From Isoetes taiwanensis (Eukaryota; Streptophyta; Lycopodiopsida; Isoetales; Isoetaceae), in the NCBI GenBank assembly GCA_021234155.1, contig JAJEKV010000030.1:14498003-14562002 (forward strand): a DNA stretch of 64,000 bases. The letters are read 5' to 3'. The notes below the pieces were generated by a model, which did not search any database, was not told the origin of the DNA, and saw nothing but the letters and a program-made list of their open reading frames with translations. The translations under genes and the position numbers were made by a program. Of this stretch, positions 20,525-32,660 are shown in pieces; positions within the stretch are counted from its first letter, which is position 1; every line of letters starts with the position of its first letter.

Positions 20525-23500
20525 GCTGGAATGTTTGCATCAAAACTGGGGGACAGTCCTGCTAAGGGGAACCCAGATTTGGGTATGTCATCCCCAGGAT
20601 TGGACTCTATTGGAAGAAAAAATGCAAGTGTCTCTGGAGTGGAGAAACCTATTCTTCCCAGTTCAGTGTATAATGGTGGAGGTAAATTTACAACTAGAAG
20701 CCCTCCTACTTCAGGAAATCTTAAGCCAGGTTTGTCAAAGGTGGATGCTTCTAACCAAAGCTGGCCTAGCAGTCCAGCCAATTTTAGATCTACACCAAGA
20801 ACCAGGAACTTGAGTGAGGGTTCTTTTAGTATGATATTTGTGACGCTCCCTGAACATATACGACCCTCGGACGTATATATACGGGGACTTTCCCCTCCCA
20901 TGGCGACCGACTCGCACATTTGTTGTGGGCCCTCCGTCTAACTCGGACCATCTATGGCAAGATGCTCGAGTGAAGGACACAGAGGGGTCATTTGGCCCAC
21001 GCCTTCAATGGGGCTCCTATGTCGCGGAAGTGTGAATACATGTTAGCACACAACATATAAATCATATATAAATAACCACCAACGAAGGGTGGCACATCCA
21101 TCCAAGTACTAACGGCAAAGAATATGCATCTAATCCTAAGGAAAACACCCCAAACCCATGGTTCTACCCCCCGACTCCGGTGAGGATCGACCGACGGCTA
21201 GGGCCTCAAGAGATCATGGACCAATCTTGGCATGGCGTTATCGGCATAGAACATCGGCTAGGGTTGTCCACTCCATCCGGGTCCCTCCCTGCACACTTTG
21301 CAGATGGGTCGATCCATGCTATAGCCCGCTATAGCCTTCCTGAGACGAGACTCAAGGTATCACCCTTTGAGCCTACCGAGGGTTCATGGCGCTGGGTCCG
21401 ATGAGGCAGTAGTCGGAAGCGTCCCCTTCCGGGATCAGCGACCCCCAGATCCGCATGCAGAGCTTACTCACCTAAATCTACTCAAAGTGCAAGATGCTCC
21501 ATACGGATCACACCTCTACACCCGAAGGAGTGTCGGACCCATACCCCGCCCTCTCGTGACCGCTATCAGGCCTAGCCTAATTGTAGGAGTCTCGGGAGCC
21601 TTTTATGTTCGTGCAAGACCCCACCCCACTTCACCCGCTGCGTCCCTTCTGCGGTGCTAAAGCAGACCATAAGCGTCTACGACCCGGTGGTCTCTTGTAC
21701 CACGTGCCAAGATCTAATGGGAATAATACAGGGCTCTATCTAGGAGCATACTACAATACATGGGCTCAGAGGTCTCTACCCCCCGTAATTCCCCCATTTC
21801 AAGAGTAATACTATGCAAAGAACTATCAATCCATCATTTAAGAGCAAGTACAGAATCGGAGATAAGGAGAACTCACCTTTGCAATCAAGGGTTAGTTCCT
21901 ACGTCAAAAGCATAGAGAACACAGAGAGAAACAGAAGAAGTACACACAACAAGTGCCCAACAGGGCGCTACCCCATGATAACACAGGCTAAGCTACTGAG
22001 ACTAACCGTCCGAATCGGGCTTGGGATGGCTCCATCTCGATTTCTTTGAAGGGTGCCCGGCTGGCGCTCCTCCTCCTCCATCCCCAACTGCTCCTAATTC
22101 GAATTGGGGCCCCAAAGCCCTAATTTGGGTGTCCAAAATGGAAACCCTGCCTTGCCCAATCGATTTGGGCCAAGTGGCATGTCACTAATTAACTAATTTG
22201 GTATTTTAGCCCTTTTTAATATTAGGATAAGCCCTAAATTCGAATTAGGGTTTTGGGTTAGGTTTCCACCTTTATAATTTAATTATTAACATAGCTAACC
22301 TTAGCTTATGAATAATTAATGTGTCATTAATGATCCATAGTGACGTGTCATGTATTTATACTTAAATAGGCGTATAAATATGTGGAACGTCACAATATTT
22401 CCTGAAGATAATTTAAACAGAGGTTCTAAATCCAATGCAGGCAGTCCTACCAGAGGCAGCAAAGGCTCTAGCCCTGGAACAACTAGTCCAAATCATGGAA
22501 CAGGTCTGAACTATGGTGGTCAGACTAATAGAGGGAGAATTCCTTCTGGAGATCGAGGGATCTATAGTGGAGTACATTCTGATCCAATTTTAAGTTCAAA
22601 ACAATATGCTGCTGTTGTTGGTAAAGTTAGCTCTTTGGATTCTAGTAGCCAGTAATTGATCGACTCAGTGCTGTAGGTTCCAAATCTGATCCAAAGGAGG
22701 TAAGAAGATTAGATAATGCAAGTGAAATTAAGTCTATGCATGTTAGAAATCCAACATGGGGATCATCTGGGCAAGGTGATGCTCCAGCTTCTAGACACAT
22801 GAGATCTTATTCGAACATCGAAGCCGTGGAGGATAGAAGAGCAAGTTGGGGTAGCCCTAGATCTAATTTGCAAGGGAAGGGGCCTGCTGCTCCAAAAAGT
22901 GCAGGTAAACCCCTAGTTAGTGGTATTAAATCTTCCAATGATGGGAACTCCAAAGATGGATCTGTTCTCGGAGGGAATGGGATTAAGGTCCCAAATACAT
23001 GAGCTTCTTTAGTTCCTGGGAATGTCAAGGACATGGCAAATGGCAGGAATTCAAAAAGATGCTTATGTGAATGGTGGAATTATGACTGGAGGTAGCTTTA
23101 CAAGAACTGCAAAGCCAAAGCCAAGTAGCCCCCCTAAAAAGACAATGCAATACCAGGTTATGGAACTATAAATAGAGGGCCTGAGCAATGGAAATGTACT
23201 AGGGAGTGGATCACTGAATTCCAATTCTAGCAATGGAAATGGCATTTCAGGCACCCCACCAATATCAAATGAGGGATACAGAAACAATACTAAGAAATCT
23301 TTGCCAGAGGCATATGGTACGGGCAATGTATATTTGATGGGCGAAATTTTATTGGTTAGAAAAGCTCTTTCCAGCTGTAGGCAATGATCACTATAAGAAG
23401 GGCCATTATGCAAAAGCCCTGACTTTATATGACCGAGCAATTTCTTTGTCACCAAATCAATCGTCTTACCATGGCAATAGGGCTGCTGCTTTGGCAGGAT

Positions 23501-23908
23501 TGGGACGGTTGCCAGAGGCCATCCCGGCATGTCAAGAAGCAATCCGGCTGGATCCCTCATATAGCCGGGCTCATCAACAACTAGGCTCACTATATATCAG
23601 GCAAGTTATCTAGTAAAATGGTGTCAATAACTATTCAACATATGCAACAATTATGTAGTGATCTAATCATGGAAGTTTGCGTGATGTTATAGATTGGGAA
23701 GAACTGAAGATGCACGAAAGCACTTCAAAGCTACTGGTCAATTAGACATGGGAGAGATCCACCGTCTTGAGGAGGTTGAGAAACATTTGATGAAATGTCA
23801 TGAGGCTGCTCGAAATGGGCTAATGGAAATCAACCAGGAGTTCCTAGATGTTCATAATGGTGAGAGGAAAATGTACCTTTATAAGGTGCACCATGTTTTT
23901 GGTTTTTA
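20525..23908 (+). pseudogene. TTL-type TPR protein gene fragment, split by a solo LTR
   Basis: Piece of a plant TETRATRICOPEPTIDE-REPEAT THIOREDOXIN-LIKE gene. The Ser/Gly/Asn-rich N-terminal region runs at 20525-20838 and 22400-23000. TPR units follow at about 23380-23605 (NDHYKKGHYAKALTLYDRAI, then YHGNRAAALAGLGRLPEAI). Then comes an intron, then LGRTEDARKHFKATGQLD and HRLEEVEKHLMKC (from 23691), as in the family. The intron (23604-23690) has a GC donor (AG|GCAAGT) and an AG acceptor and keeps the frame, so the copy came from genomic DNA, not mRNA. Later TPRs and the thioredoxin domain are absent. Several stops and frameshifts occur (for example after 22650 and near 23380). It lies antisense within intron 1 of the Harbinger Myb-like gene. 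It cannot make a full TTL protein. Confidence 0.8.
20839..22394 (-). mobile_element. solo gypsy LTR (1,556 bp) in the TTL fragment
   Basis: On the minus strand it starts TGTGACGTTCCACATATTT and ends GGGAGCGTCACA. Its ends and several internal blocks match the gypsy A LTR. It is flanked by a perfect 5-bp duplication, ATATT (20834-20838 and 22395-22399). Removing the LTR and one ATATT joins the TTL reading frame (SFSMIF then PEDNLN). No internal retroelement sequence remains, so this is a solo LTR left by LTR-LTR recombination. Confidence 0.9.
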
Positions 23909-23909
23909 A

Positions 23910-24800
23910 ATGGAGGTTTAATGCAGTAGCTTAATCTGTAAATTACTACTGAAAATACAGATTGCAATTAGATTTATCAAATGTAGTAAAGTTCCAGCAG
24001 ATCTTACTAAGATTTTGCTAAATATGATAGATCTGTGCAAGAATTTTGAGAAAATAGAACTTTAGAAGAACCCAGCAAGTTGAAAAATGCTTGTTCTAGA
24101 AATGGTTTTATGCTGCAAAAAACTCAAAAAAAGGCGCTTGAAATAGTCACGAGAATGACAAAGAAATTTTGTTTCGAAAAACCTTCTTTCTAAAGAAACG
24201 TAGTTCTGCATGCCTAGAAATCTAGTTGCTATAAGCAAGGGCCCAAGCTGATAAACTTTAATTCAAATTGCTTTCTAAACAAGAAAGAATACTACCAAGG
24301 TGGCTCTTATACCATGTCAGCTTGTGAATGGTTACTTGAATAGTAAGATTTGTCATGAAGCAATTGCCAAGTACAAGGGGAGTAGACAGATGCACCTCTG
24401 TCATCCAAGAAACAGTATATTAACTTGGAAGCCACCGGAAGTTCCGTCTTGTAGCATAAGGTTTTCCACAGAACATTTTCGGCGGGGATCTTGGGTTCCT
24501 GGGGTTGAAGGGTTTTGTGAAGTTCTGATCCCAACAGAGAGCATTTACTAGGGTGCATTTTGCTTTTTCCATTTTCATATAGTTGTAACCATCACCTCGA
24601 CATATCATAATCCCGAGATAGTACCAAGAGCTCTTGAGAAAGACAAGAAGTTCAAACAATCTTCCATTCTACACCAATTTTAGGATTCTCGTTTGTATGC
24701 CTTCTTAACCAAGAAGGGTCCACTGTCGATTTCTCCACAATACGATTTAAGGATTCAATAAAAACAAGATTCTAAAATATGATAATTAAAAGAAAATACA
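23910..24800. other. intron-like sequence inside the Harbinger element
   Basis: AT-rich remainder of intron 1 of the Myb-like gene, between the end of TTL similarity and exon 1. Short open frames on both strands have no motif. Confidence 0.5.
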
Positions 24801-25414
24801 TACCTAGCAACATTCTCCCATCGCTCTTGTCCATTGGCCATTATTTCTGTATTCCTCCTCTGATCCAAGTTAATGTCTTTCTTCCGAAAGCATCGAGGAA
24901 TAATCATCTCATTGAGAGACCATTGTGTGCCTCGTGCAAGAGAATGGCCTCGAAGTTCATGCTTTGAGTGGCTTGGCTTTTTGGGAATTGAATTCCATAG
25001 GACCCAATAATACATGCTTTGAGTGGCTTTGAAATGGGCTTCCATGTCCGAAAGAGTATAGAATTCCTATATAAATTCCAGTTCTCATTAGTAAATGCAA
25101 ATGCACAAGGAATCAGTACAAAGGAAGTAAATGCACACAAGGAAGCAAATGCCGATCACTCACATCGGGCAATTTTCGATTCGCCATTGCTACACCATTC
25201 TTTGTTTTTACCACTTGGGAGTTTTTTGGATTTATTCAAGATTTTACCTATTGCTGCGGTGAAGATCAAAAATGACCGTCACGAAGGTCAAGACGTCTCG
25301 TTTGGCGTCGCGAGCGGGTCCATCACGAATCTGCTTTGGATAGCGGTTTGGCGCCCAAACGGTTTGGACGTTGAGCCACCCGGCAAAAAAAATTAACATG
25401 TGAATATGTTTTTT

Positions 25415-25433
25415 GTTACATGTGAAGTGTCCC
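25415..25433 (-). repeat. right terminal inverted repeat of the Harbinger element
   Basis: Reads GGGACACTTCACATGTAAC on the minus strand and is followed on the plus strand by TTA (25434-25436). Confidence 0.65.
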
Positions 25434-25649
25434 TTAGTTTATCACTCAGCGTTACTTGACGTGAAGCAACTGCCTTGGGCTCCCTTAATCTGCATTAAGC
25501 TATGATAGCAGGCCATCGCGCCGTCGAGACCTGAAGCAAAGTTGCCGCCAACGCCGGAATGTCCCCTCTTATGCATCCAGGTAACAGCCATGGATGCAAT
25601 TGTTTATGCTGCCACAACCATGGTGTGATGGATTTTCGAGCCTTTGCTT

Positions 25650-26582
25650 CCAACTCTGACCTCTAATGCTGGTCATGAATGCAACTCCTCTGCTAACAAG
25701 TAGAAATTGCATCGCGATGTCTTGTTCGGTAAAGTAGCCAAGGATTATCGACGGCTAATCGGTCCAAATGCTTCTACTCAATCATAGCGGTTCAAGCCTT
25801 TTCGGTGTATCTAGGACTATCTCGTCCATCAAGTTACAGGTGCACTGAACATACTGTTGTGAATCCAACTTTAACGCTTCATGTAATGAAGTCAATTGTC
25901 TTAAGGACCTTAGACATTCCTGATCATGGATGAAGCAAATGTTGCTCGGCATCGTGCAAACCCATTCTTTGACTTTCTTATGCTTAGTGAGATCTGAGAA
26001 AGGAGCTGCTCACTTAGCAAAATCTTTTACAATTTACCTATAATAATCTGCAAGGCATACGAAGCTTCTCTCTTCGGAAACGTTCTTTGGAACTGGCCAA
26101 TTGACTATCGCTTCAATCTTTGCTGGGTCGGTGGAGATTTCCTCAGTTGTCACTATATGCACCACGTATTCCACCTTACTTGTTGCGAAATGGCACTTTT
26201 AGAGTTTAGCAGAAAGACGACGCCGTCTCAACTTTTCTAATACTCTTCTCAAATGAACCGCATGTTCCTACTTACTGTAATTTAGAATGTCATCCAAAAA
26301 GAATGACGACAAACTTGTCTAGAAAGTTTGTAAAGATATCATTCATCAGATGCATAATTTTGTCGGGGCGTTTGATAGACCAAAAGGCGTCACTATAATT
26401 TATAGTAATTATACCGCATTCTAAAAGCCGTCTTATGGATGTTTTCCTCCTTGTTGATTTCGTGACATCCAGATCTTAGATTGATTTTGAAAAATTGCTC
26501 CCTGGAGCTGGTCCACTAAGTCATCTGGTCTTCACAATGAGTACTTATTCCTTATCATATCTACTTTGTTAATTTGGAATTA
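25650..26582 (-). pseudogene. gypsy B RT core and RNase H start
   Basis: Read on the minus strand from 26582: LNK, then DDLVDQLQGAIF, VTPFGLSNAP, FLDKFVVILF, ADYYR, and LTKHKK. These follow the Ty3/gypsy order RT motifs A to E and then the RNase H connection. Frameshifts and stops lie between every block. It begins exactly at the Helitron 5' end, continuing the RT that stops at 32689. Confidence 0.7.
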
Positions 26583-27243
26583 TCCGGTGTGGAGAAAAAC
26601 TTTTTTGGAATTTTTCTTAGATATTTCCCTAAGGTTTTGGGGCTTTTGGTCGCTGGGAAAAAAATCCGACTTTCCAAAAATCGGAAAAAAAAAAAAAATT
26701 GAGTGCGATTAGGTTTCAATTTTTGCATTTGCCCCCTTTCGGTTTTTGGCATGCATATGCCATGATTGCAGGCCAAAGGCCCTCCTATCCGATTGCATAT
26801 GGCGAGGAGGAAACATGCACGCAAATGGCAATTCCAGTCCTTCTAACTCCGGCTTAGTTATCTTCGCAGGCATCAATATCAATATTATGATGATGATGAG
26901 CCAGAAGGGATTTAGAAGAGAAAGGCAACGGATATTTCTGAAATGTGTAGCTCTCTAGCACAATTTCGGCCCACTGCCTAGCTTACAGAGCTACCTCTCA
27001 GGTAATTCTTTTGTCTTTGGTAATTTCGTTTTTGCCTTCTTGGTCTTAAACCAATTGTATTCTTCCCTCATGTTTAGAACTTGCTAGAGATGAATGCAAA
27101 CCGGAGTGCATAATCACTGCAGTTTTCCTTTACATCATATACAGTTATATCTACCGTAGAGCTTTGAAGTTTGATGGCATGCCTGTTTGTAAGAACGATC
27201 TATGTAAATAAATCTGATGCTTCTTCTGTCATTTGTTATGCAG

Positions 27244-29592
27244 CAAAGGCATCTTTCTCGAATGGTATTGGGGCTGAGGCGTTCCGAATATATCAAGATC
27301 CAGAAGTGGGTTCAGTTGAGTTGCAATAGGTTTGTTAGTTTGCCCTTATCTTCGAGCAAGAAATAGATTATTTGCTTATGTAGCATCTCGAAATCTACCT
27401 TTGCATTTTGACGATTTTCTGAAATTGCTCATATATTTATTGTCTTTCTTGCAATTTTGAAATGGCATAATGCGTTTGTCGTTTATCAGATTGACGACTC
27501 ACCCATCCATTATTGTTTGACCCGTCCATTATTGTTTGACAACTGTTCATTTCAGAAGATCATAATTGATATGGAGCAATGCTGGGGCATTCACAAAGTT
27601 GTTCATCTAGAGTGTTCTCTCAACTACAAAGAAATGTATATGGTATGGTTTTCTTTCTTCTCTCATGTCATGACTGGGACCTGGGCATTGAATGTTTAGG
27701 TTAAGGGCTCTTTGAAGGAATTTTTATCTTCAAATAGAATTATCATCTCCTTTCTTAGCCTGGCGCTTATTCAAACATGTTTATTTCTGTCGAGCACATT
27801 AATTTACACCATCCTTCTCATATATTTAACAAATTTGTTAGGTAGCTCTTCTCACTTTGAGGCTAAGGGAAAGTAGAATATTGTTTTCCCAAGCGCTTTT
27901 TATCAGGAGCATCCTCTCCATTTTATATGCTAAATTCTATTCTGCCAGTGAGGCGCCTATGTAGTAGTTTGCGTGTGAGCTTTAAAATGTCAAGAAATAG
28001 ATGCATTTCTTGCTACCAATAATAAGGTTCAAGATAGGCATGGGTGTTTAGTCCTTGAGACTGCCATGACAAACTGCTCCTTTTTGCGATTCACCAATCA
28101 CTCTAAGCTTCATAAAAATGCTAGCTAGATATAGAATAAGTATAAGGTGGGCTCAGTTGATATATCAGATATAGTGCAATGCATCTAGAGTGAAAAATGT
28201 CAGGATGCCTTTCCTTCTATGCTCGGAAAAGAGATTTGTGTAGTAAACATTCAGTAGTAAAGGTAAGCAGGAGATCAAATTCAATTGTGTAATGCTACTA
28301 TAAGTCTATAACATTGTAAGTGTTTGCTTAAAACCCCGTGGGGAGTATTTCTTAACAATACATAACTCAGGGATTATCCAACTCAAAATAATATAAAATC
28401 AATGTTCTTTATATGAAGTCTGTAAGCCAAGCTTCATGAGTTTGCAAGTACAAAGGACGATCAAGGACATGGTTGACATGGTTATAGTATCTGTTTATAT
28501 CACTTGGGCATTACTGACTTTATAGTTCATTCTCCTGCATTGTTTACCTCCATGTGTTTGGTTGAGACACAAATTGCAGAATAGAAAAGGCAAGAAAAAA
28601 TGGCAGCATGCCCCGAGCAATACTCATCATTCTTAAATATATCTGAGCAAATGTGGTCCAATTTTTCTAGATGATATATTCATGCACAAAACTCAGATCA
28701 AGAATTTGTAGAACTCCTGTTACATTATCACCATGATTAGACCCTGGAGGAATAATGAAAATGAAGTTCTTCAGGGCGTCAGGTCTATATTTCTATCTGT
28801 TCATAAATTCTTTAAGTGCACAAGTGCGTGCTTTAGCCTGCTGCATTGGGGATCTCCTCAATTAACTTTGAAAGCTTGGTGAAATCTCATGGCTGGTTTT
28901 CTTTATGACGGTTTACCATGGTAGTTATGTTAGCCTTCCAATATTGCAGAAGCTTTTGAAGCCACTGAACCACCTTATTTAAATTTTAAGTACTCTGTAT
29001 TTCATTTGTATTGAGATTACTAAATCTATAGTGGAGTAGTTTGTATCGTAGCGATCGGGATGATTTGAAGGATGTGTAAACCCTAGCTCCAGACAGATTC
29101 ATTTAATGTTCCATGCTGCAAATACATTTACAGAAAAAGCCATATGTTCCCATTTTAGGTAAGAGGTCGTTCAGCTATTTCATCCACTGAAAATTATCCT
29201 CGACAAACTCCATCATCTTTAAATCCAATGTAAGAGGGAGATCTACATGAAGATGTAGTATTTCTATGCTAAATTTCCAACCTTTGGTCATGCCAAATAA
29301 TGTAGTAGATCAAACTTTGTTTATTTGATTATCAAATAATTATCCATGTTAGCTCAAGATTATCTGGCAGGAGGCAATTAGTCCACTAGAAACGTGGCAG
29401 AGTCGGTAGCCTTTGCAGGTGAGCCTTTGTATATTTCTATTTTGAAGATGATTAAAATACATTGTGTGCGATCATTGTATGTATATTGATTATTTGCAAC
29501 ACTTCCATGTTAATAAGTCAGGTGAAGTTCTTGCTCTTGATATGCTGCTTGGAACATTTTGGCAAGTTCTATGCTATGGCCATGCAGAAATT
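27244..29592 (+). pseudogene. exon-like fragments inside the Helitron, family not recognised
   Basis: Several short stretches look like exons of one captured gene. At 27244-27329, after a CAG acceptor, the text is KASFSNGIGAEAFRIYQDPE, ending in TAG|GT. At 27556-27642, between TTTCAG and GTATGG, it is KIIIDMEQCWGIHKVVHLEC and then SLNYKEMYM. A stretch near 29510-29592 ends before GTAAGTGC and reads SGEVLALDMLLGTFWQVLC and then YGHAEI. More protein-like text occurs at 30059-30120 and 30664-30740 (FLGNLCKMLQEVKDARQEAK). I cannot name the protein. Helitrons are known to capture host gene pieces with introns, which fits. Confidence 0.4.
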
Positions 29593-29699
29593 GTAAGTGC
29601 AATATCCCTAACCATTTTCTTGATTTGTGATTTTCAGTTTACTCTACATGTTATATCTAGAAATATTAGGAAAGTGTAAGAGTGGTGCGTGAGTTCTTG

Positions 29700-32640
29700 C
29701 AGATGGCAGAGCATGCATGCATGTTAGCTGGATTATGACAGTGGACCTAAGGCAATAAGATTTTCTGGACAACAAAACCCTACATCATGGACGTTCTATG
29801 CCTGTCTATACCTAAAAGAAACATGGTGCAGACTGTACGCTTCTTCGTCATACATTTTCAATTTATATCTTCTTCGATTTTTTGCAAGATGTTCCTGTAT
29901 CAGGGTTGAACATCATGATATTTAGGCAGGAGGTGACCATGGTAGGTTAGTTCGAGATTGGCCAAAGATTTCGTTCATATAATTTCGGTTCCCTCTCTAT
30001 GCATTATATTGTTTGGAGTAGGCAATCAATTAGGTCACATTTGGAGAAGATGCACTCCAGACTGTTCAAGATCTTGCTCACAGGTGCCAGTGGCATCAAG
30101 AACACTGCTTTCTTTGGTCTGTTTCTTTTCCCTAGAGTAGTACCCTTTGTTCTTTTTCTCAATTTGGGTGATCTACATGTCATGGAGGTTTTTTGCTCTC
30201 CTGCTCTAGAATCAGACTTAATTTTTTTGGTAAGAGCTTTCTATGCTTTATGACATATTAGATATTTTTCTAAATATTTGATGTTTATGTCTATCTTCAG
30301 ATGAAGGTGGAAAATATGCTGAACCAAAAGCCCAATTTCTTCATAGAAAGTGGGGTACAGTTTGCTAACTGAGATCATTATGTACCAAATATTTTTAGTG
30401 GAGTCTTCATCTAAGACAGGGCTATATTTCAGGTTCTTTCTATACATCAGAACTTCATTTGCATTTTCATTATTAAGGCTCTTCCTACACACTGAGGGTT
30501 GAGGTTCTTCTGCCAGCACAACATTTTTGGATTTAGAGTATATATAATAGGCAACTATTGAATATGTTAGCCTCTGAATCTATGAGATGCTCACAGATTA
30601 TTTAATCAGAGATTACCTTAATGATTAACGAGATGTTATATTTTTTTATCTACAACAATAGATGCTAGGCAGTTTCTTGGTAATTTATGCAAGATGCTAC
30701 AGGAAGTGAAAGATGCACGCCAAGAAGCCAAGCAAGCAGAGTTGACAACTTATCCAGCATAACAGTTTTATAGGTCCAATTCGTTCTTAATCCACATGTT
30801 TTTTGCATTGTTCTGTTGAAGTTTGATGTTGAACGACGCAAAATCACCAAGTGCAAAATTACCTCATAGCAGTTCTACATGCGTTCTTAATCCATGCGCA
30901 ACTAAAGCGACACTAAGGAGGTGAAATCGACATCTTGAGTTTTGGACTGCGTAGGAACTTGCAGGTCATTCAACCGATACGTTATGATTGAGGTTGTATG
31001 GAACAAATAAGAGTTCTTCATTTTAAGTGCTTGCGACGCTCAGTTTAAGCTATCCTTAGCCCCGATTTTCCTTTTTAGCTTGATGTTTTCCATTTGGCGC
31101 ATCACAAATGATCCATATCTTTAAAGTTGGATTTGCATTAAGAACTCTTTAGCCCAGCCATGTAAGATATGAAGATGAGAGGTCTCCCCGGGAAAGCTAA
31201 TGCCAAAAATCACTGCTCCAGTTAATTTCATATTCGTTGAATATTGTTGAAGTTTTCGATTTGTATGGTTACAACTTTAAGTTGTCATTAGATGACGCAA
31301 AAGATCATATCTAATGATGCCTCGCTTTGCATTTTATGGTGCAGCATCATGTTCATTTTTCTAAAGTTTTGTTATCATGCTCTAATTGCAATGCGTGTGA
31401 TAAAACAATGACATCTTTTGAAATTGCATTGACGTAGATGTTATGTGGCATGTTGATCTATGGTTGGGGCATCTCAAAAATTTGAAGGTGTACATTCATA
31501 ATGCACACGGTGCCCTTTCTTAGGTCACAAACAAAGATGGAACAAAGTTTTCCACTCACATCTATGGAGTTATAAGTGCAGAGCACCAATGCAACTATAT
31601 TCACATTATTGCCTAAAATTATATGTCCTTATCAAACAACAAATTGGAAAACAATTCTAAAAAGTGAACTTCTTCCAACAAATCTACGCGAGTCATGCAA
31701 CCCAAATAACACACAATATTAAGTCTCTAACATACAAGGCTCTAACATACAAGCTATACCATGTAAGGCATGAGCTCTTATCTTGCCACTATTGTTTCTA
31801 TGACTCATTAATTTGGTTTGGTCCAACAAGGTGTCATCTACATTGCTTGAAATATTTTTTAATGTGCAACATTAGTGTAGCCACCATCACCATTTCGATG
31901 TTAGATTTCATTGTTACATTCAAAATTGAACACTTAATTGGCCATATTGTAAATGTCCCAGAACTCCTCCGTTCAAATGTTACTATAATATCAAAATAAT
32001 ATAATCTAGAAATTCTCTACCTATTTATATTATTCCTTTTTTTTCAAATATATGAACGTAAAAAGACGAACAAATTCCATTTCTCTCTTGCTTGATCTCT
32101 TTGTTAAGTTAATCATATAAGCTTTTAAACTCTTAAAAACATTTATTTTCCAAACTACAAGAGATTAGATTTAATATGTAGCACAATAACAGGCCATTTA
32201 TAATATGGATGGAAACTAGACACATTTCTTACTCTCCCTCCAATGTACAACGGTATGTTAAATGTTGCACTGATTTCTTTTTGTTGGTGCTGTAAGCACG
32301 TACATGCTTGGGAATCTAGAGCGTTAGAGTTGCTCACATTCTTTTCCTATATTCAAATACGTATCAAGGGAAACCATAACGTTACATCTTAGTTTGCATG
32401 GAGAGACATGAAGCAATGAATGCTTTATTCAAAACAAAATTGGAAAAATAAGGAAGATTTCTGGCATGTTGAAACACGAGTATTTTTATAGTTCAAGCCA
32501 GTTGTTGCAATGGGGATGCACAAATTTTTGTATATGAAATAAATGTGGCAATGATGCAAAATTTGTGCTCCACTAATGGTCCTACGATCTTCAAATGCAA
32601 ATTTTCATGCTCCAAATATTCTTTGGATAGCAAGCAACCA
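29700..32640. other. Helitron interior, mostly non-coding
   Basis: AT-rich sequence with short unsupported frames. The last 2 kb before the 3' hairpin has no exon-like signal. Confidence 0.5.
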
Positions 32641-32660
32641 CCTCTTTAGATTGTCACTAA

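Larger units (their letters stand above)
17883..24942 (-). pseudogene. Harbinger Myb/trihelix-like partner gene, four exons
   Basis: Minus-strand exons: about 24942-24804 (GTQWSLNEM to RWENVA), 20274-20088 (ICRKYGCNRNADQCHSKWD, then SYWNFG and LPRNFPTE), 18581-18478 (LYDHMDSWMKSR) and 18409-17883 (Lys/Arg-rich then coiled-coil tail). Acceptors and donors are GT-AG. Joining exons 1 and 2 preserves frame through the Myb/SANT-like helix set (Trp-Trp, then R-x-x-x-QC-x-x-KW), as in the known Harbinger ORF2 protein that guides the transposase to TIRs. Damage is seen as a one-base shift in exon 3 and a TAG near 18267 in exon 4. Exon 4 also holds tandem TMQPxREEIPPSxTP repeats. Intron 1 is 4,529 bp because it holds the TTL fragment and the solo LTR. 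The 5' start is not defined. Confidence 0.7.
16426..25433. mobile_element. 9-kb PIF/Harbinger transposon with TTA duplication
   Basis: The left end begins GAGACGCCTCACATGTGAC. The right end, read in reverse complement, begins GGGACACTTCACATGTAAC, with 15 of 19 positions identical. TTA flanks both ends (16423-16425 and 25434-25436), the canonical 3-bp PIF/Harbinger target duplication. A second TTCACATGTT motif lies about 35-75 bp inside each end. Inside are the two genes of the superfamily: the DDE transposase on the plus strand and the Myb/trihelix-like partner on the minus strand, converging and overlapping at their 3' ends. The extra length comes from a TTL gene fragment and a solo LTR in the first intron of the partner gene. 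Both element genes are broken. Confidence 0.75.

Noticed and set aside
20509-20919. 136-codon minus-strand frame
   Set aside because: It is the complement of TTL coding sequence and crosses into the solo LTR.
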